A DNA stretch of 64,000 bases, from assembly GCF_030908465.1 (NCBI RefSeq), contig NZ_CP133078.1, forward strand, positions 868,001 to 932,000. Direction: 5' to 3'. The notes beneath the pieces are model-generated. The model saw nothing but the letters and a program-made list of their open reading frames with translations. It made no database searches and was not told the DNA's origin. The position numbers and the translations under genes are program-made. The stretch comes from Anaerotignum sp. MB30-C6 (lineage in GTDB: Bacteria; Bacillota; Clostridia; Lachnospirales; Anaerotignaceae). How positions within the stretch are numbered: position 1 is the stretch's first letter; each line of letters begins with the position of its first letter. Positions 1 through 8,495 of the stretch are shown in pieces.

Positions 1-3
1 CAT
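1..3 (-). CDS. Start codon of a leftward gene running off the window
   Basis: The first three bases read ATG on the minus strand. A GGGGAGA ribosome binding site lies at 9-15, five bases upstream, and a sigma-A promoter lies further upstream at 59-87. Only the start codon is inside the window, so the product cannot be named. Confidence 0.5.
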
Positions 4-58
4 TTTTATCTCCCCTATAATCGATAAGTCATATAATTTATACTTTTGAAATGCTTAT

Positions 59-87
59 ATTATAGCAAAAAGAAAATTTCTAGGCAA
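59..87 (-). promoter_or_regulatory. Sigma-A promoter for the leftward edge gene
   Basis: On the minus strand, TTGCCT (82-87) is followed after exactly 17 bases by a perfect TATAAT (59-64). The expected transcript start is about 45 bases before the edge start codon, so it fits the gene that runs off the left end. Confidence 0.55.
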
Positions 88-132
88 CTGCTTGATTATG
101 ATTGCTTATTTTGTTAGTTTGGGTTTCATAAA

Positions 133-316
133 TTATAGCAGGAGAGTGAGAAACGAATAAAGAATTATATCCCCACGGTTAAGTGAGTAATGAGCATTGA
201 AGCAGTATTCTTTCTCTCATAAGTGGCATCAGCTTTAGCAAAACTTCATAGGGTACTTCCAAAAAGGTATCTCTTGTGTAATATGGATAATAGTCTTTCA
301 AATTAATTGTTTTCAT
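133..316 (-). pseudogene. Broken mobile-element sigma-factor-like gene
   Basis: Reading leftward from an ATG at 314-316, the translation begins MKTINLKDYYPYYTRDTFLEVP, then leaves frame. It resumes in another frame as a YCFNAHYSLNRGD-like segment and ends at 133. The DYYP-Y-T/S-D-F-EVP opening and the AHYSLNRGD segment recall the N-terminus of small sigma-like HTH proteins of Tn916-type conjugative elements. Only about 60 codons remain and the HTH part is missing. It sits beside a broken serine recombinase (365-706), so both are probably remnants of one decayed element. Family assignment is from memory of the motif. Confidence 0.45.
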
Positions 317-364
317 AGTTTTACTATTCTTTCAATTTTTTGCACTTAGCCTCCCAAGGAAGCC

Positions 365-706
365 TTTCTATATATGAGGCTATCTCTTGAAGATGAATCC
401 AGTGGCGAAAGCGAAAGTAATTACCAATTAACGGGAGTTATTAAGACGGTATATAAGTGAAAGTGAAGAGTTTTCAAATATTTCAGTGCTTGAGTTTATG
501 GATGATGGGTTTAGCGGAACGAACGTTAAAAGACCAAGAAAGTTCGAGAAGGGGAGATAGATAAAGCAGAAAGAGAAACTGCACAGCTGATCCAAGTGCT
601 TTAAAAGAAAGTATCGAGCAAATTATCTTTGTACGAGTCTTATTGTAATGGAGCTATTCAAAAAATGAATATCTAAAAGAAAGACTTTGCATTCCAATGA
701 GATAAG
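365..706 (+). pseudogene. Decayed large serine recombinase
   Basis: Three reading frames together give the N-terminal half of a conjugative-transposon serine recombinase. The first frame has LYMRLSLEDESSGESESN. A second frame has ITN-stop-RELLRRYISESEEFSN, where the stop replaces an expected Gln (CAA to TAA). It continues into EFMDDGFSGTNVKRP, the conserved DDGFSGTN-RP block of this family. After a deletion, short stretches resembling the C-terminal helices (DKAERETAQLIQVL, ESIEQIIFV) follow in shifted frames. The gene is clearly dead: it has stops, frameshifts and an internal deletion. It is unrelated in detail to the intact recombinase at 60895-62319. Confidence 0.7.
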
Positions 707-848
707 CGAAATTTAAATAAACAAAAAAAGGGTTATATTTTTATATAACTTTGCATGGAAAAAAGTTTCGGAATTTTTCATATGCCACAAAGCATCCTCA
801 TATAATGAATTGTATGGATACAGTTCTGAATCTAAGGAGGAAATGAAA

Positions 849-2327
849 ATGGAAAAGTTTGATATTTATAAGGATATTGCAGAAAGAACAGGTGGAGATA
901 TTTATATTGGCGTAGTTGGCCCTGTGCGTACAGGTAAGTCAACATTTATCAAGCGTTTTATGGATTTATTGGTGTTACCTAATATTCCTAATACCCACTC
1001 CAGAGAACGGGCGAAAGATGAATTGCCTCAGTCTGCATCGGGCAAAACCATTATGACAACGGAACCTAAATTTGTTCCAAACGAAGCGGTTCAGATTACC
1101 ATTGGTGATAATACAGATATGCAGGTTCGCATGATTGATTGCGTAGGATATCTGGTTCCCGAAGCAGAGGGGCATATGGATGGGGAAATCCCTCGTATGG
1201 TACATACACCTTGGTCGGAAAATGCGATGCCATTTTTAGAAGCGGCAGAAATGGGGACGAAAAAAGTAATTACCGACCATTCCACCATTGGCATTGTGGT
1301 GACAACGGATGGCTCGGTAACGGAACTGCCCAGAGAAAATTATATTGAGGCTGAAGAAAGGGTTATAAGTGAACTGAAAGAGATGGGGAAACCTTTCGTA
1401 ATTCTTTTAAATACAGCCGCACCTTATGGCGATGCCGCCATCGCTTTAAGCAAAGAGATGGAAGAAGAATATGGTGTTCCTGTTGTGCCTGTAAACGTAG
1501 CGCAGCTCAAAGCCGATGACATTAAAAAGATTTTGGAGCAGGTATTATATCAATTTCCCATGAAAGAAATACGTTTTTACTTCCCCGGCTGGGTGGAAAC
1601 TTTAGAGGACGACCACTGGTTGAAAAAATCCCTTGTAGAGGGTTTGAAGGATATCATGGGAAAGGCGGAGCGACTGGCAGATGTGCCCGACGCAATTGTA
1701 GGGCTTGAGGATAAGGAATTTTTAAAGAAAGTGTTTTCCGACAAGGTATCACCTGGCGAGGGTGCAGTGGATGTGGCGTTAACTTTTGATGACGGATTAT
1801 TCTATCGTATTTTAAGCGAAACCGTGGAGCTTCCTATTGAAAATGATTATTCCTTAATTTCTACCATTCGTATGCTTTCTGAAACAAAGAAAGAGTACGA
1901 TAAGATTGCTACTGCTCTTAATGATGTGAAGCGTAAGGGGTATGGTGTAGTTACTCCTGTTTTTGAGGAAATTTCATTAGAAAAACCTGAGGTATTTAAA
2001 CAGGGAAGCCGTTATGGTATTAAGCTACGGGCAAAAGGAGAGTCTATACACTTGATAAAAGCGGATGTGGAAACAGAAGTTTCACCCATTATTGGAAATG
2101 AAGAACAGTCCAGAGAATTTATTGATAACTTAATTTCAGATTATGAATCAGAGCCTGAAAAAATTTGGGATTTGAATATTTTTGGACGTACCCTAAGTTC
2201 TATGGTTAGTGATGGTATGCAAAACAAGATTTATCGTATGCCTGAGGATGCACAGATTAAACTGGCAGAAACCCTGCAAAAGATCGTAAACGAAGGAAGC
2301 GGCGGTTTGATTTGCATTATTCTTTAA
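849..2327 (+). CDS. spoIVA: Stage IV sporulation protein A, coat morphogenetic ATPase
   Basis: SpoIVA polymerises on the forespore outer membrane using ATP and anchors the spore coat basement layer. The protein starts MEKFDIYKDIAERTGGDIY and carries a P-loop (VGPVRTGKST) near residue 25. The length is 492 residues, the same as Bacillus subtilis SpoIVA, with an intact C-terminal region ending GGLICIIL. The ATG at 849 is chosen because AAGGAGG (834-840) lies eight bases upstream and family members start there; an ATG at 843 is too close. The gene stands alone, with a decayed element upstream and a strong terminator just downstream. A degenerate copy of its 3' end recurs at 8496-8690. Confidence 0.97.
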   Translation: MEKFDIYKDIAERTGGDIYIGVVGPVRTGKSTFIKRFMDLLVLPNIPNTHSRERAKDELPQSASGKTIMTTEPKFVPNEAVQITIGDNTDMQVRMIDCVGYLVPEAEGHMDGEIPRMVHTPWSENAMPFLEAAEMGTKKVITDHSTIGIVVTTDGSVTELPRENYIEAEERVISELKEMGKPFVILLNTAAPYGDAAIALSKEMEEEYGVPVVPVNVAQLKADDIKKILEQVLYQFPMKEIRFYFPGWVETLEDDHWLKKSLVEGLKDIMGKAERLADVPDAIVGLEDKEFLKKVFSDKVSPGEGAVDVALTFDDGLFYRILSETVELPIENDYSLISTIRMLSETKKEYDKIATALNDVKRKGYGVVTPVFEEISLEKPEVFKQGSRYGIKLRAKGESIHLIKADVETEVSPIIGNEEQSREFIDNLISDYESEPEKIWDLNIFGRTLSSMVSDGMQNKIYRMPEDAQIKLAETLQKIVNEGSGGLICIIL

Positions 2328-2332
2328 TGCAC

Positions 2333-2368
2333 AAAAAGGTTGTTGTCGAGAGACAACAGCCTTTTTGT
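2333..2368 (+). terminator. Terminator of spoIVA
   Basis: A stem of AAGGTTGTTGTC with GACAACAGCCTT closes on a GAGA loop and runs into TTTTTG. Close relatives of this hairpin occur at 8694-8728 (after the decayed spoIVA copy) and 39195-39231. Confidence 0.9.
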
Positions 2369-2604
2369 TTTGGGGTAAAAGAGAATCAACCACAGTTATG
2401 TAAGAGTGAATTGCTAATTATAGTAAGAAGTCTACTTAAAAATTAAGTAGATTGCTAATTTCTAAAAAATCCAAGGATGTTTGCCATGAATGGCATAAAA
2501 GGCTATTTTTAATTAAAAAACACTTTGAAAAAAGGTTCGTATAAAGAGTTTAGCTATTATAAAAATAGGTTTTTGAACTGTTTTTGAATCATTTTTAACA
2601 AACT

Positions 2605-2622
2605 TGAGTCAGTGATGACTCA
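2605..2622. promoter_or_regulatory. Upstream palindrome 1, probable sigma-54 activator site
   Basis: TGAGTCA-GTGA-TGACTCA is a perfect inverted repeat with a four-base spacer. It lies about 210 bases before the inferred start of the sigma-54 promoter at 2799-2813. Its centre is 42 bases from the centre of palindrome 2, exactly four helical turns. That spacing fits two activator dimers on the same DNA face. The likely ligand is the regulator encoded at 7117-8478 (inference). The rest of 2369-2604 is AT-rich with no gene seen. Confidence 0.7.
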
Positions 2623-2647
2623 TATCCTTTGCCGGCGTATGAAAACG

Positions 2648-2664
2648 GAGTCAATATTGACTCA
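2648..2664. promoter_or_regulatory. Upstream palindrome 2, probable sigma-54 activator site
   Basis: GAGTCA-ATAT-TGACTC repeats the arms of palindrome 1 with a four-base spacer and an extra matching A at 2664. It is placed about 170 bases upstream of the expected transcription start. Confidence 0.7.
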
Positions 2665-2683
2665 AACGATTTGAGAGATATGT

Positions 2684-2698
2684 CAATGAATTTCATTG
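2684..2698. promoter_or_regulatory. Third palindrome upstream of the sigma-54 promoter
   Basis: CAATGAA-T-TTCATTG is a perfect inverted repeat of 15 bases between the activator-type sites and the promoter. The arms differ from the other two palindromes, so it may bind another protein or be incidental in this AT-rich region. Confidence 0.3.
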
Positions 2699-2798
2699 AA
2701 ATCAATGTAGATTGTTAGAATTGCACAAATTTATTAAGATTTTTTTAAGATTTCTACAGTTTTTTTGTATAAAATTTAACCTAAAATTGATAATTATT

Positions 2799-2814
2799 TG
2801 GCACATATCTTGCG
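2799..2814 (+). promoter_or_regulatory. Sigma-54 (-24/-12) promoter of the CoA-transferase operon
   Basis: TGGCAC (2799-2804), five bases, then TTGC (2810-2813) matches the sigma-54 consensus TGGCAC-N5-TTGC exactly, including the invariant GG and GC. It lies about 65 bases before the first CoA-transferase. No equally good sigma-A promoter was seen in the 500-base gap. The upstream palindromes and the sigma-54 activator at the end of the island complete the circuit. Confidence 0.85.
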
Positions 2815-2878
2815 CTAATATAGGGTGTGCACAATAATTAACTTAATATATAGATATATTTAGGAAAGGAGCAATAAT

Positions 2879-4072
2879 ATGAAACCATTAGAAGGAATTA
2901 AAGTTGTAGACTTTACGCAAGCCCATGCAGGTAGTTTGGCTACCATGATTCTTGCCGACTTTGGTGCGGAGGTTATAAAAATTGAAAGAGCTGGCGTAGG
3001 AGACATGGCACGATACTGGGTGCCTATGAAAGACGGTAACAGCGCTTACTATTCATACTTAAACCGTGGTAAAAAGAGTATTGGTCTTAACGCATCTACT
3101 GACGAAGGTAGAGAAATTATTTTCAAATTAATTAAAGATGCTGATGTTCTTTGTGAAAACTTTAAATACGGTAGTATGGAAAGAATGGGATTAAGCTATG
3201 AAGAAGTAAAAAAAGTAAATCCCAACATTATATATGCTTCCTTAAATGGCTTTGGTCAAACAGGCCCCATGAAAAACGTGATCGGTCTTGATTTACAGTT
3301 GCAGGCAATGAGCGGTTTTATGGATAGAACAGGTTTCCCCGATGGCCCTCCTACAAAAGCCGGCCCTGCTATGGGTGATCAGTTAAGTGGGACATATATG
3401 GCAACAGCAATTAACTTAGCATTGATCCATAAAAAGAAAACAGGCGAAGGTCAGAGAATTGACATCTCTATCTTAGACAGCTTGTTCTCCATTTTGGAAG
3501 CTGCTCCTATGACTTATTGTTTAAGAGGAGAAGTACCTTTGCGTGTAGGTAACTCTTATCCTTCCATTTCTCCTTACGACACACTAAAGACAAAAGACGG
3601 CTATGTTTCCGTAGGTATTTCAACAGATCGTCAGTGGGAAAAATTCTGTGATGCTTTAGGCATGGAAGATTTAAAGGCGGACGAAAGATATAAGACAAAT
3701 GAATCCAGAGGGGATTATTATGAATCCGGCTTAAAAGAAGCTTTGGAGGCAGTTACATCTAAAATGTCTAAGTTTGAAATTGAAAAAATTCTTAGAGATG
3801 CAAGACTGGCTTGTGGTGCAGTTTACACAGTTTCCGAAGCTATGGAAAGCGAACAGATTAAAGATCGTAATATGTTGGTAACTGTGAATGACAAAGCTTT
3901 GGGAGAAATTACAATCCCTGGTACAGTGATTAAAATGTCTGAAACTCCTGGTGGTTTTGATGAAGGTGCTCCATTATTGGGTGAACATACAGAGCATTAC
4001 CTGAAGAGCTTGGGCTATACCGATGAACAGGTAAAAGATTTAGTTGAAAAGAAAATCATTGAAATGGCATAA
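2879..4072 (+). CDS. CaiB/BaiF family (class III) CoA-transferase 1
   Basis: Class III CoA-transferases move CoA between acyl-CoA and a free carboxylic acid through an aspartyl-CoA thioester. The 397-residue protein has the family N-terminus (PLEGIKVVDFTQ), the GFGQTGP segment near residue 124 and the catalytic aspartate at residue 167 in AGPAMGDQLSG. AAAGGAG lies eight bases before the ATG. It is the first gene behind the sigma-54 promoter. The next gene is a similar CoA-transferase (roughly half identical by eye), so the two may form a heterodimer. The adjacent BCCT transporter suggests a quaternary-amine acid such as carnitine, gamma-butyrobetaine or another betaine as substrate, but no dehydratase or acyl-CoA dehydrogenase gene is present, so the substrate is open. 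Confidence 0.9.
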   Translation: MKPLEGIKVVDFTQAHAGSLATMILADFGAEVIKIERAGVGDMARYWVPMKDGNSAYYSYLNRGKKSIGLNASTDEGREIIFKLIKDADVLCENFKYGSMERMGLSYEEVKKVNPNIIYASLNGFGQTGPMKNVIGLDLQLQAMSGFMDRTGFPDGPPTKAGPAMGDQLSGTYMATAINLALIHKKKTGEGQRIDISILDSLFSILEAAPMTYCLRGEVPLRVGNSYPSISPYDTLKTKDGYVSVGISTDRQWEKFCDALGMEDLKADERYKTNESRGDYYESGLKEALEAVTSKMSKFEIEKILRDARLACGAVYTVSEAMESEQIKDRNMLVTVNDKALGEITIPGTVIKMSETPGGFDEGAPLLGEHTEHYLKSLGYTDEQVKDLVEKKIIEMA

Positions 4073-4093
4073 TTGGAGAGAGGAGAGATGAGA

Positions 4094-5275
4094 ATGAAGG
4101 TATTGGAAGGCGTAACCGTTATTGACTTTACACAGGCATATAGTGGTCCATTTTGTACCATGCAGTTGGCGGATTTTGGTGCAAGAGTAATTAAAATCGA
4201 AAGAAGAGGCGTTGGCGACCAGTCCAGAGAATGGACTCCCATTGAAAATGGACATAGCGGCTATTATGCAGCAATTAATAGAAATAAAGAAGGCGTTTCC
4301 CTTGACATTAATACAGAAGAAGGAAAAGAGATTGTAAAACGTTTGGTAAAGGACGCAGACATTGTTGTTGAAAACTTCAAAGTAGGTACTTTGGATAAAA
4401 TGGGTCTGGGGTATGAAGAATTAAAGAAGGTAAATCCAGAAATTATTTTTGCTTCTATCTCCGGATTTGGCCAGACAGGCCCTTTGAAAAGTTTAGCAGC
4501 TTATGATAATGTTGTACAGGCCATGAGCGGTATTATGGAAATGACAGGCTTCCCAGACGGGGTTCCTACAAAAGTTGGCCCCGCTATTGGTGACAACTTT
4601 ACTGGTCTAACGATGTCCTTAGCTATCCTTATGGCTTACCTGAACAAATTAAATACAGGAAAAGGCCAGAGACTCGACGTTGCCATGATGGATGCCATTT
4701 TCGGTATTTTGGAAAGCCCTATTTTGTTCAAGACTTTATTGAATGAAGAGACAAGCCGTGTAGGTAACAGCGACGTTACCCTTGTTCCTTACGATGTATA
4801 TCCTTGTAAAGATGGATATTTCTCCGCAGGTTTGCCTGGTGAAGCTGGATGGGATAGATTCTGTAATGCAATAGAAATGCCCGAATTGATTGAAGATCCA
4901 AGATTTATTACAAATGACCTGCGTTGCAAGCATTACGATGTTGTAACTCCAATTATTACAGAGTTCTTCATGAAGAAGACAAAAGCGGAATTGGCAGAAA
5001 TCTTTACTTCTTACAAAATTCCTAACGCCCCTGTTTCTACGATCCCCGAGTTGATGCACCACCCTCAGCTTGAGGCAAGAGAAATGCTTGTAGAATTGGA
5101 AGATCCAGGTGTTGGCAAGTATCTTGCAATCAATAACCCAATGAAGTTGGACAAAACACCTGCAGAAATGGCGTTTGGTGCTCCTCTTTTAGGACAGGAT
5201 ACAGAAAAGGTATTAAAAGATTTTGGTTATACAGACGAACAAATCAAAGAATTTGGTGAAAAAGAAGTAATCTAA
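4094..5275 (+). CDS. CaiB/BaiF family (class III) CoA-transferase 2
   Basis: This is a second class III CoA-transferase of 393 residues, starting 21 bases after its paralogue. It aligns almost without gaps to the first and keeps the catalytic aspartate at residue 167 (VGPAIGDNFTG). The ATG at 4094 (MKVLEGVTVIDF) is preferred over ATG 4088 or TTG 4073 because AGGAGAG (4081-4087) is correctly spaced for it and the protein then starts like its paralogue. Family members work as interlocked dimers, so a heterodimer of the two products or two enzymes acting in sequence (activation and CoA recycling) is plausible. The real substrate is unknown. Confidence 0.9.
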   Translation: MKVLEGVTVIDFTQAYSGPFCTMQLADFGARVIKIERRGVGDQSREWTPIENGHSGYYAAINRNKEGVSLDINTEEGKEIVKRLVKDADIVVENFKVGTLDKMGLGYEELKKVNPEIIFASISGFGQTGPLKSLAAYDNVVQAMSGIMEMTGFPDGVPTKVGPAIGDNFTGLTMSLAILMAYLNKLNTGKGQRLDVAMMDAIFGILESPILFKTLLNEETSRVGNSDVTLVPYDVYPCKDGYFSAGLPGEAGWDRFCNAIEMPELIEDPRFITNDLRCKHYDVVTPIITEFFMKKTKAELAEIFTSYKIPNAPVSTIPELMHHPQLEAREMLVELEDPGVGKYLAINNPMKLDKTPAEMAFGAPLLGQDTEKVLKDFGYTDEQIKEFGEKEVI

Positions 5276-5287
5276 GTTGGTTCTTGG

Positions 5288-5321
5288 GGGTTGCTTAGGT
5301 AGGGATTTGCCTAGGCAACCC
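5288..5321 (+). promoter_or_regulatory. Intercistronic hairpin between CoA-transferase 2 and the transporter
   Basis: GGGTTGCTTAGG pairs with CCTAGGCAACCC across a ten-base loop. No run of T follows, so it is unlikely to be a full terminator. It more probably sets mRNA stability or the relative expression of enzyme and transporter genes. Confidence 0.55.
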
Positions 5322-5341
5322 AATTTGAGAGGGGGTAAATT

Positions 5342-6928
5342 ATGAGCAGTCCGAATAATAAAGGGAAACTTTCGGAAAAGTATGAAGTTGGTTTAATGGT
5401 TATCAGTATTGCAATTATTGCATCAGTTGTTATTGGACTAACTGTTTTTCCTGAACAAGGGGTTGCAATTGCAAACTCGGTTATGAAACTGATTACAAGA
5501 ACCTTTGGTTCAGGTATTCAGGTGTTTTCTTTAGGTATAATTATATTCTTAATAGCACTTTGTTTTACAAAGTATGGCGATATTCGCTTTGGTAATAAAA
5601 AACCCAAGTATTCAACAGTGAGCTGGGTTGCGATGATGTTCTTCTGCGGTAATGGTGCAGGTACTGTTTATTGGGCGTTCTTAGAATGGGGTTATTATTT
5701 CAATGCACCACCTTTACTCAATGGTACTCCCGTAAGTGAAGCAATGGCCTATGAATTATCTTCTGCATATAATTTCTTCCACTGGGGTCCTACTGCGTGG
5801 GCGTTATTATGTGTATTTACATTACCTTTTGCTTATCACTACTACATCAAAAAAGATAATGAACTTAGATTTAGTGCATTGTGTAAGTACTGCGTTGGCG
5901 AAAAAAGAGTAAAAGGGTTCTTTGGTAAATTCGTAGACTTCTTATTCATCTTCGCTGCTGTTGGTTCTATCAGTATTACAGCAGGTACTTCTGCTTCGAC
6001 GGTTGCTGCGGGTATTGCGGATATGATTGGTATCCCTACTTCTTTTGCACTAACAGTAATCGTACTGCTTGGGGTTGCCATTCTTTACTCCGCATCTTCC
6101 TTAATTGGTATTGAAAAAGGCATGAGAAAAATCAGTGACTTCAACGTTTATTTCTGTATGGCATTGTTGTTGTTTATCCTTTTGGTTGGCCCTACTGGAA
6201 CAATGATTAATTCCATCATTAACTCCATTGGCTTAATGGGTTCCGAATATATTCGTATGAGCCTTTGGACAGATCCAATTGCTCAAACAGGCTTCCCTCA
6301 GGACTGGACAGCATTCTATTGGATTTACTGGTTTGTATTCGGACCATTTACAGGCCTTTTCGTAGCGAAAATTTCTGAAGGTAGAAAAGTAAAAGAAATT
6401 ATTATGAATATGTTGGTGAGTGGTTCCACAGGTCTTTTCTTATTCTTTGGTATTGTAGGTACGTATCAGCAGCAAATGAGAATTCAGGGTGTTTTAGACG
6501 TACCTGGTATGTTAGCTAGCGGACAGGGCGAGGCAATTGCAACTGCAACAATTAATACTTTACCTTTCTCCAAGATTGCAATGGTACTGTATTTAATTGT
6601 TATTATCCTGTTCTTGGCAACAACCCTTGACGCTTGTTCCTTCACCTTGTCTTCAACAGTTTCTAAAAACTTGAAGGGCGATGAAGAACCGAATAAGGCG
6701 TTGAAGTTTGCATGGTGTATTATTTTGGTTGGTATCCCCATTGGTGTATCCTATATTGGTACAGATATCAATACAATCAAATCCATTGTGTTAACAACCG
6801 GTTTACCTCTTGTGGTCATTCTTTTCGTGGTCTACTACGGATTCTTACGTGAGATGGTTAAGGATTTTGGAAAGAAAACCAAGGAGCAAATTATAGAAGA
6901 AAGTAGAATTGAAGAATCGGAAGCATAA
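5342..6928 (+). CDS. BCCT-family betaine/carnitine/choline transporter
   Basis: The 528-residue protein has about twelve hydrophobic segments. It also has BCCT landmarks: CGNGAGTVYWAFLEWGYYF (the glycine-rich TM3 and EWxYY block), the FHWGPTAW segment, and WTAFYWIYWFVFGPFTG matching the family signature W-x-FYW-x-W. The EWGYY form resembles CaiT-type carnitine/butyrobetaine exchangers more than sodium-coupled osmoprotectant importers, but the substrate cannot be read from sequence. GAGGGGG before the ATG is the ribosome site. It is the third gene of the sigma-54-driven operon. Being tied to CoA-transferases, it probably feeds catabolism rather than osmoprotection. Confidence 0.9.
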   Translation: MSSPNNKGKLSEKYEVGLMVISIAIIASVVIGLTVFPEQGVAIANSVMKLITRTFGSGIQVFSLGIIIFLIALCFTKYGDIRFGNKKPKYSTVSWVAMMFFCGNGAGTVYWAFLEWGYYFNAPPLLNGTPVSEAMAYELSSAYNFFHWGPTAWALLCVFTLPFAYHYYIKKDNELRFSALCKYCVGEKRVKGFFGKFVDFLFIFAAVGSISITAGTSASTVAAGIADMIGIPTSFALTVIVLLGVAILYSASSLIGIEKGMRKISDFNVYFCMALLLFILLVGPTGTMINSIINSIGLMGSEYIRMSLWTDPIAQTGFPQDWTAFYWIYWFVFGPFTGLFVAKISEGRKVKEIIMNMLVSGSTGLFLFFGIVGTYQQQMRIQGVLDVPGMLASGQGEAIATATINTLPFSKIAMVLYLIVIILFLATTLDACSFTLSSTVSKNLKGDEEPNKALKFAWCIILVGIPIGVSYIGTDINTIKSIVLTTGLPLVVILFVVYYGFLREMVKDFGKKTKEQIIEESRIEESEA

Positions 6929-6944
6929 ATATCTTCATGATTAA

Positions 6945-6988
6945 TTACAAGAAATCGACATGTGTCGGTTTCTTGTAATTTTAGTTTT
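6945..6988 (+). terminator. Terminator of the CoA-transferase/BCCT operon
   Basis: ACAAGAAATCGACA pairs with TGTCGGTTTCTTGT around a tiny loop, followed by AATTTTAGTTTT. It ends the operon before the regulator gene. Confidence 0.85.
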
Positions 6989-7116
6989 CAAAATTACTGA
7001 TTTCTATTGTATAATGAAGACATTAAAAACAAGAGGTTCATTTATTTTAATGTGAAAAGAAGGTTTCTTTATTTTTCTGCAGACAGAAGATGTTTTTTCA
7101 GAAAGGGGCTTATATT

Positions 7117-8478
7117 ATGTTTCTTGCAGATTCCATTGAATTCGAGGAATTTATCGCTTTAATTGATAATGTATATGATGAGATATTTATTTGGGATAGT
7201 GAAAGAAGGGTGGTATATGCGAATAAGGCGTGTTACAGGCATTATGGCCTTATGCCCGAAGAAATTATTGGAAAGACATTGGAGGAGTTGAGCAGTAGAG
7301 AACGTCTTTGGTGGCCTTCCTGCGTTCCTACTACTATGGAGATCAAAGAACCTTTTGTTCAAAGACAAAGAACATTTCTAAATGTTAACATTGTTACAAT
7401 CTCTGTACCTATTTTTGATGAATATAACAATGTAAAGTATGTGGTTCAAAGTGTGCGGGATGACGATAGTGTGCTGCAAAAATCTTTATCTTTTTTAACT
7501 GGGATAGAAGCAGAAGAAAAGATGGAGGGTGTTAGCCTTATCGCCCAAAGTCCCATTATGAAAGAGACCATAAGTTTTATTGATAAAATTGCAAAAACAA
7601 AGGCTCATGTTCTTATTTTAGGGGAAACGGGAACAGGCAAAAGTCTTTTTGCAAAATACATCCATGAACAAAGCGGAAGAAAAGATAAACCCTTCATTGA
7701 TATTAATATTGCAAGTCTTAGCCCTGCTGTAATCGAGTCAGAGTTGTTTGGTTATAAAAAGGGTGCGTTTACAGGGGCAAATAAAGAAGGCAAAAAGGGT
7801 ATTTTTGAATTGGCAAATGGAGGAACTTTGTTTTTAGATGAAATTGGAGAGCTCCCCTATGACTTGCAGGCGAAATTTTTGCACGTGCTGCAAGAGGAGG
7901 AGGTTTTTCCGGTAGGGGGCACAAAGCCTATAAAATTGGATATTCGTATTATTTGTGCCACGAATTGCGACTTGGAAAAAATGATAGAGGCTGGGCGTTT
8001 TCGTGAGGATTTGTTTCATAGGATAAATACTTTTGATGTTACCATACCACCCTTGAGAAAAAGAAAAGAAGATATTAAAGTATTGACTACACATTACTTA
8101 AATGTAAACAACAAAAAATATGGGAAAAATGTTTTTTGTTCTGATGCGGTTTTGGAAGTGTTTCAGAAATACAAATGGTCGGGGAATGTGCGTGAGCTTT
8201 CTAACGTAATTGAAAGAAGCGTAATTATGGCTGATGGAGAAAGTATAGAGGTTACAAACCTTCCAGAAAGCTTTTTTAGCATTGGCAACGTGGCAAATCT
8301 CGGGAATGAAGAATGCTTAATGGTACCTTTTGATATTGCCATGGAAGAACTTGAAAAAAAACTAATTACCAGTGCATTTAAAAAACATAAAAGCAGTAGA
8401 AAGGTCGCAACTGCATTAAAAATTAGCCAGTCTAAAGCAAATAGATTGATTCGAAAATATATTGAATATGAGGAATGA
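7117..8478 (+). CDS. PAS-domain sigma-54-dependent transcriptional activator
   Basis: Enhancer-binding proteins hydrolyse ATP to open sigma-54 promoters. The 453-residue protein has an N-terminal PAS sensor (about residues 5-115), then an AAA+ core with Walker A GETGTGKS, the diagnostic GAFTGA loop, Walker B GTLFLDEIGE and the arginine-rich sensor part. It ends in a short TyrR-like HTH (SSRKVATALKISQSKANRLIRKY). The ATG at 7117 (MFLADSIEF) is chosen because AAAGGGG (7102-7108) is correctly spaced; the ATG at 7090 is not. It is placed just after the operon with the sigma-54 promoter and paired palindromes, so it is the likely activator. The PAS domain probably senses the substrate or a derivative. 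Confidence 0.93.
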   Translation: MFLADSIEFEEFIALIDNVYDEIFIWDSERRVVYANKACYRHYGLMPEEIIGKTLEELSSRERLWWPSCVPTTMEIKEPFVQRQRTFLNVNIVTISVPIFDEYNNVKYVVQSVRDDDSVLQKSLSFLTGIEAEEKMEGVSLIAQSPIMKETISFIDKIAKTKAHVLILGETGTGKSLFAKYIHEQSGRKDKPFIDINIASLSPAVIESELFGYKKGAFTGANKEGKKGIFELANGGTLFLDEIGELPYDLQAKFLHVLQEEEVFPVGGTKPIKLDIRIICATNCDLEKMIEAGRFREDLFHRINTFDVTIPPLRKRKEDIKVLTTHYLNVNNKKYGKNVFCSDAVLEVFQKYKWSGNVRELSNVIERSVIMADGESIEVTNLPESFFSIGNVANLGNEECLMVPFDIAMEELEKKLITSAFKKHKSSRKVATALKISQSKANRLIRKYIEYEE

Positions 8479-8495
8479 AACGAACACTACTTTCT

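Noticed and set aside
2879-6928. A complete carnitine (cai) operon
   Set aside because: Only CoA-transferase and BCCT parts are present; no CaiA, CaiC, CaiD or Fix genes, so carnitine metabolism is only one option.
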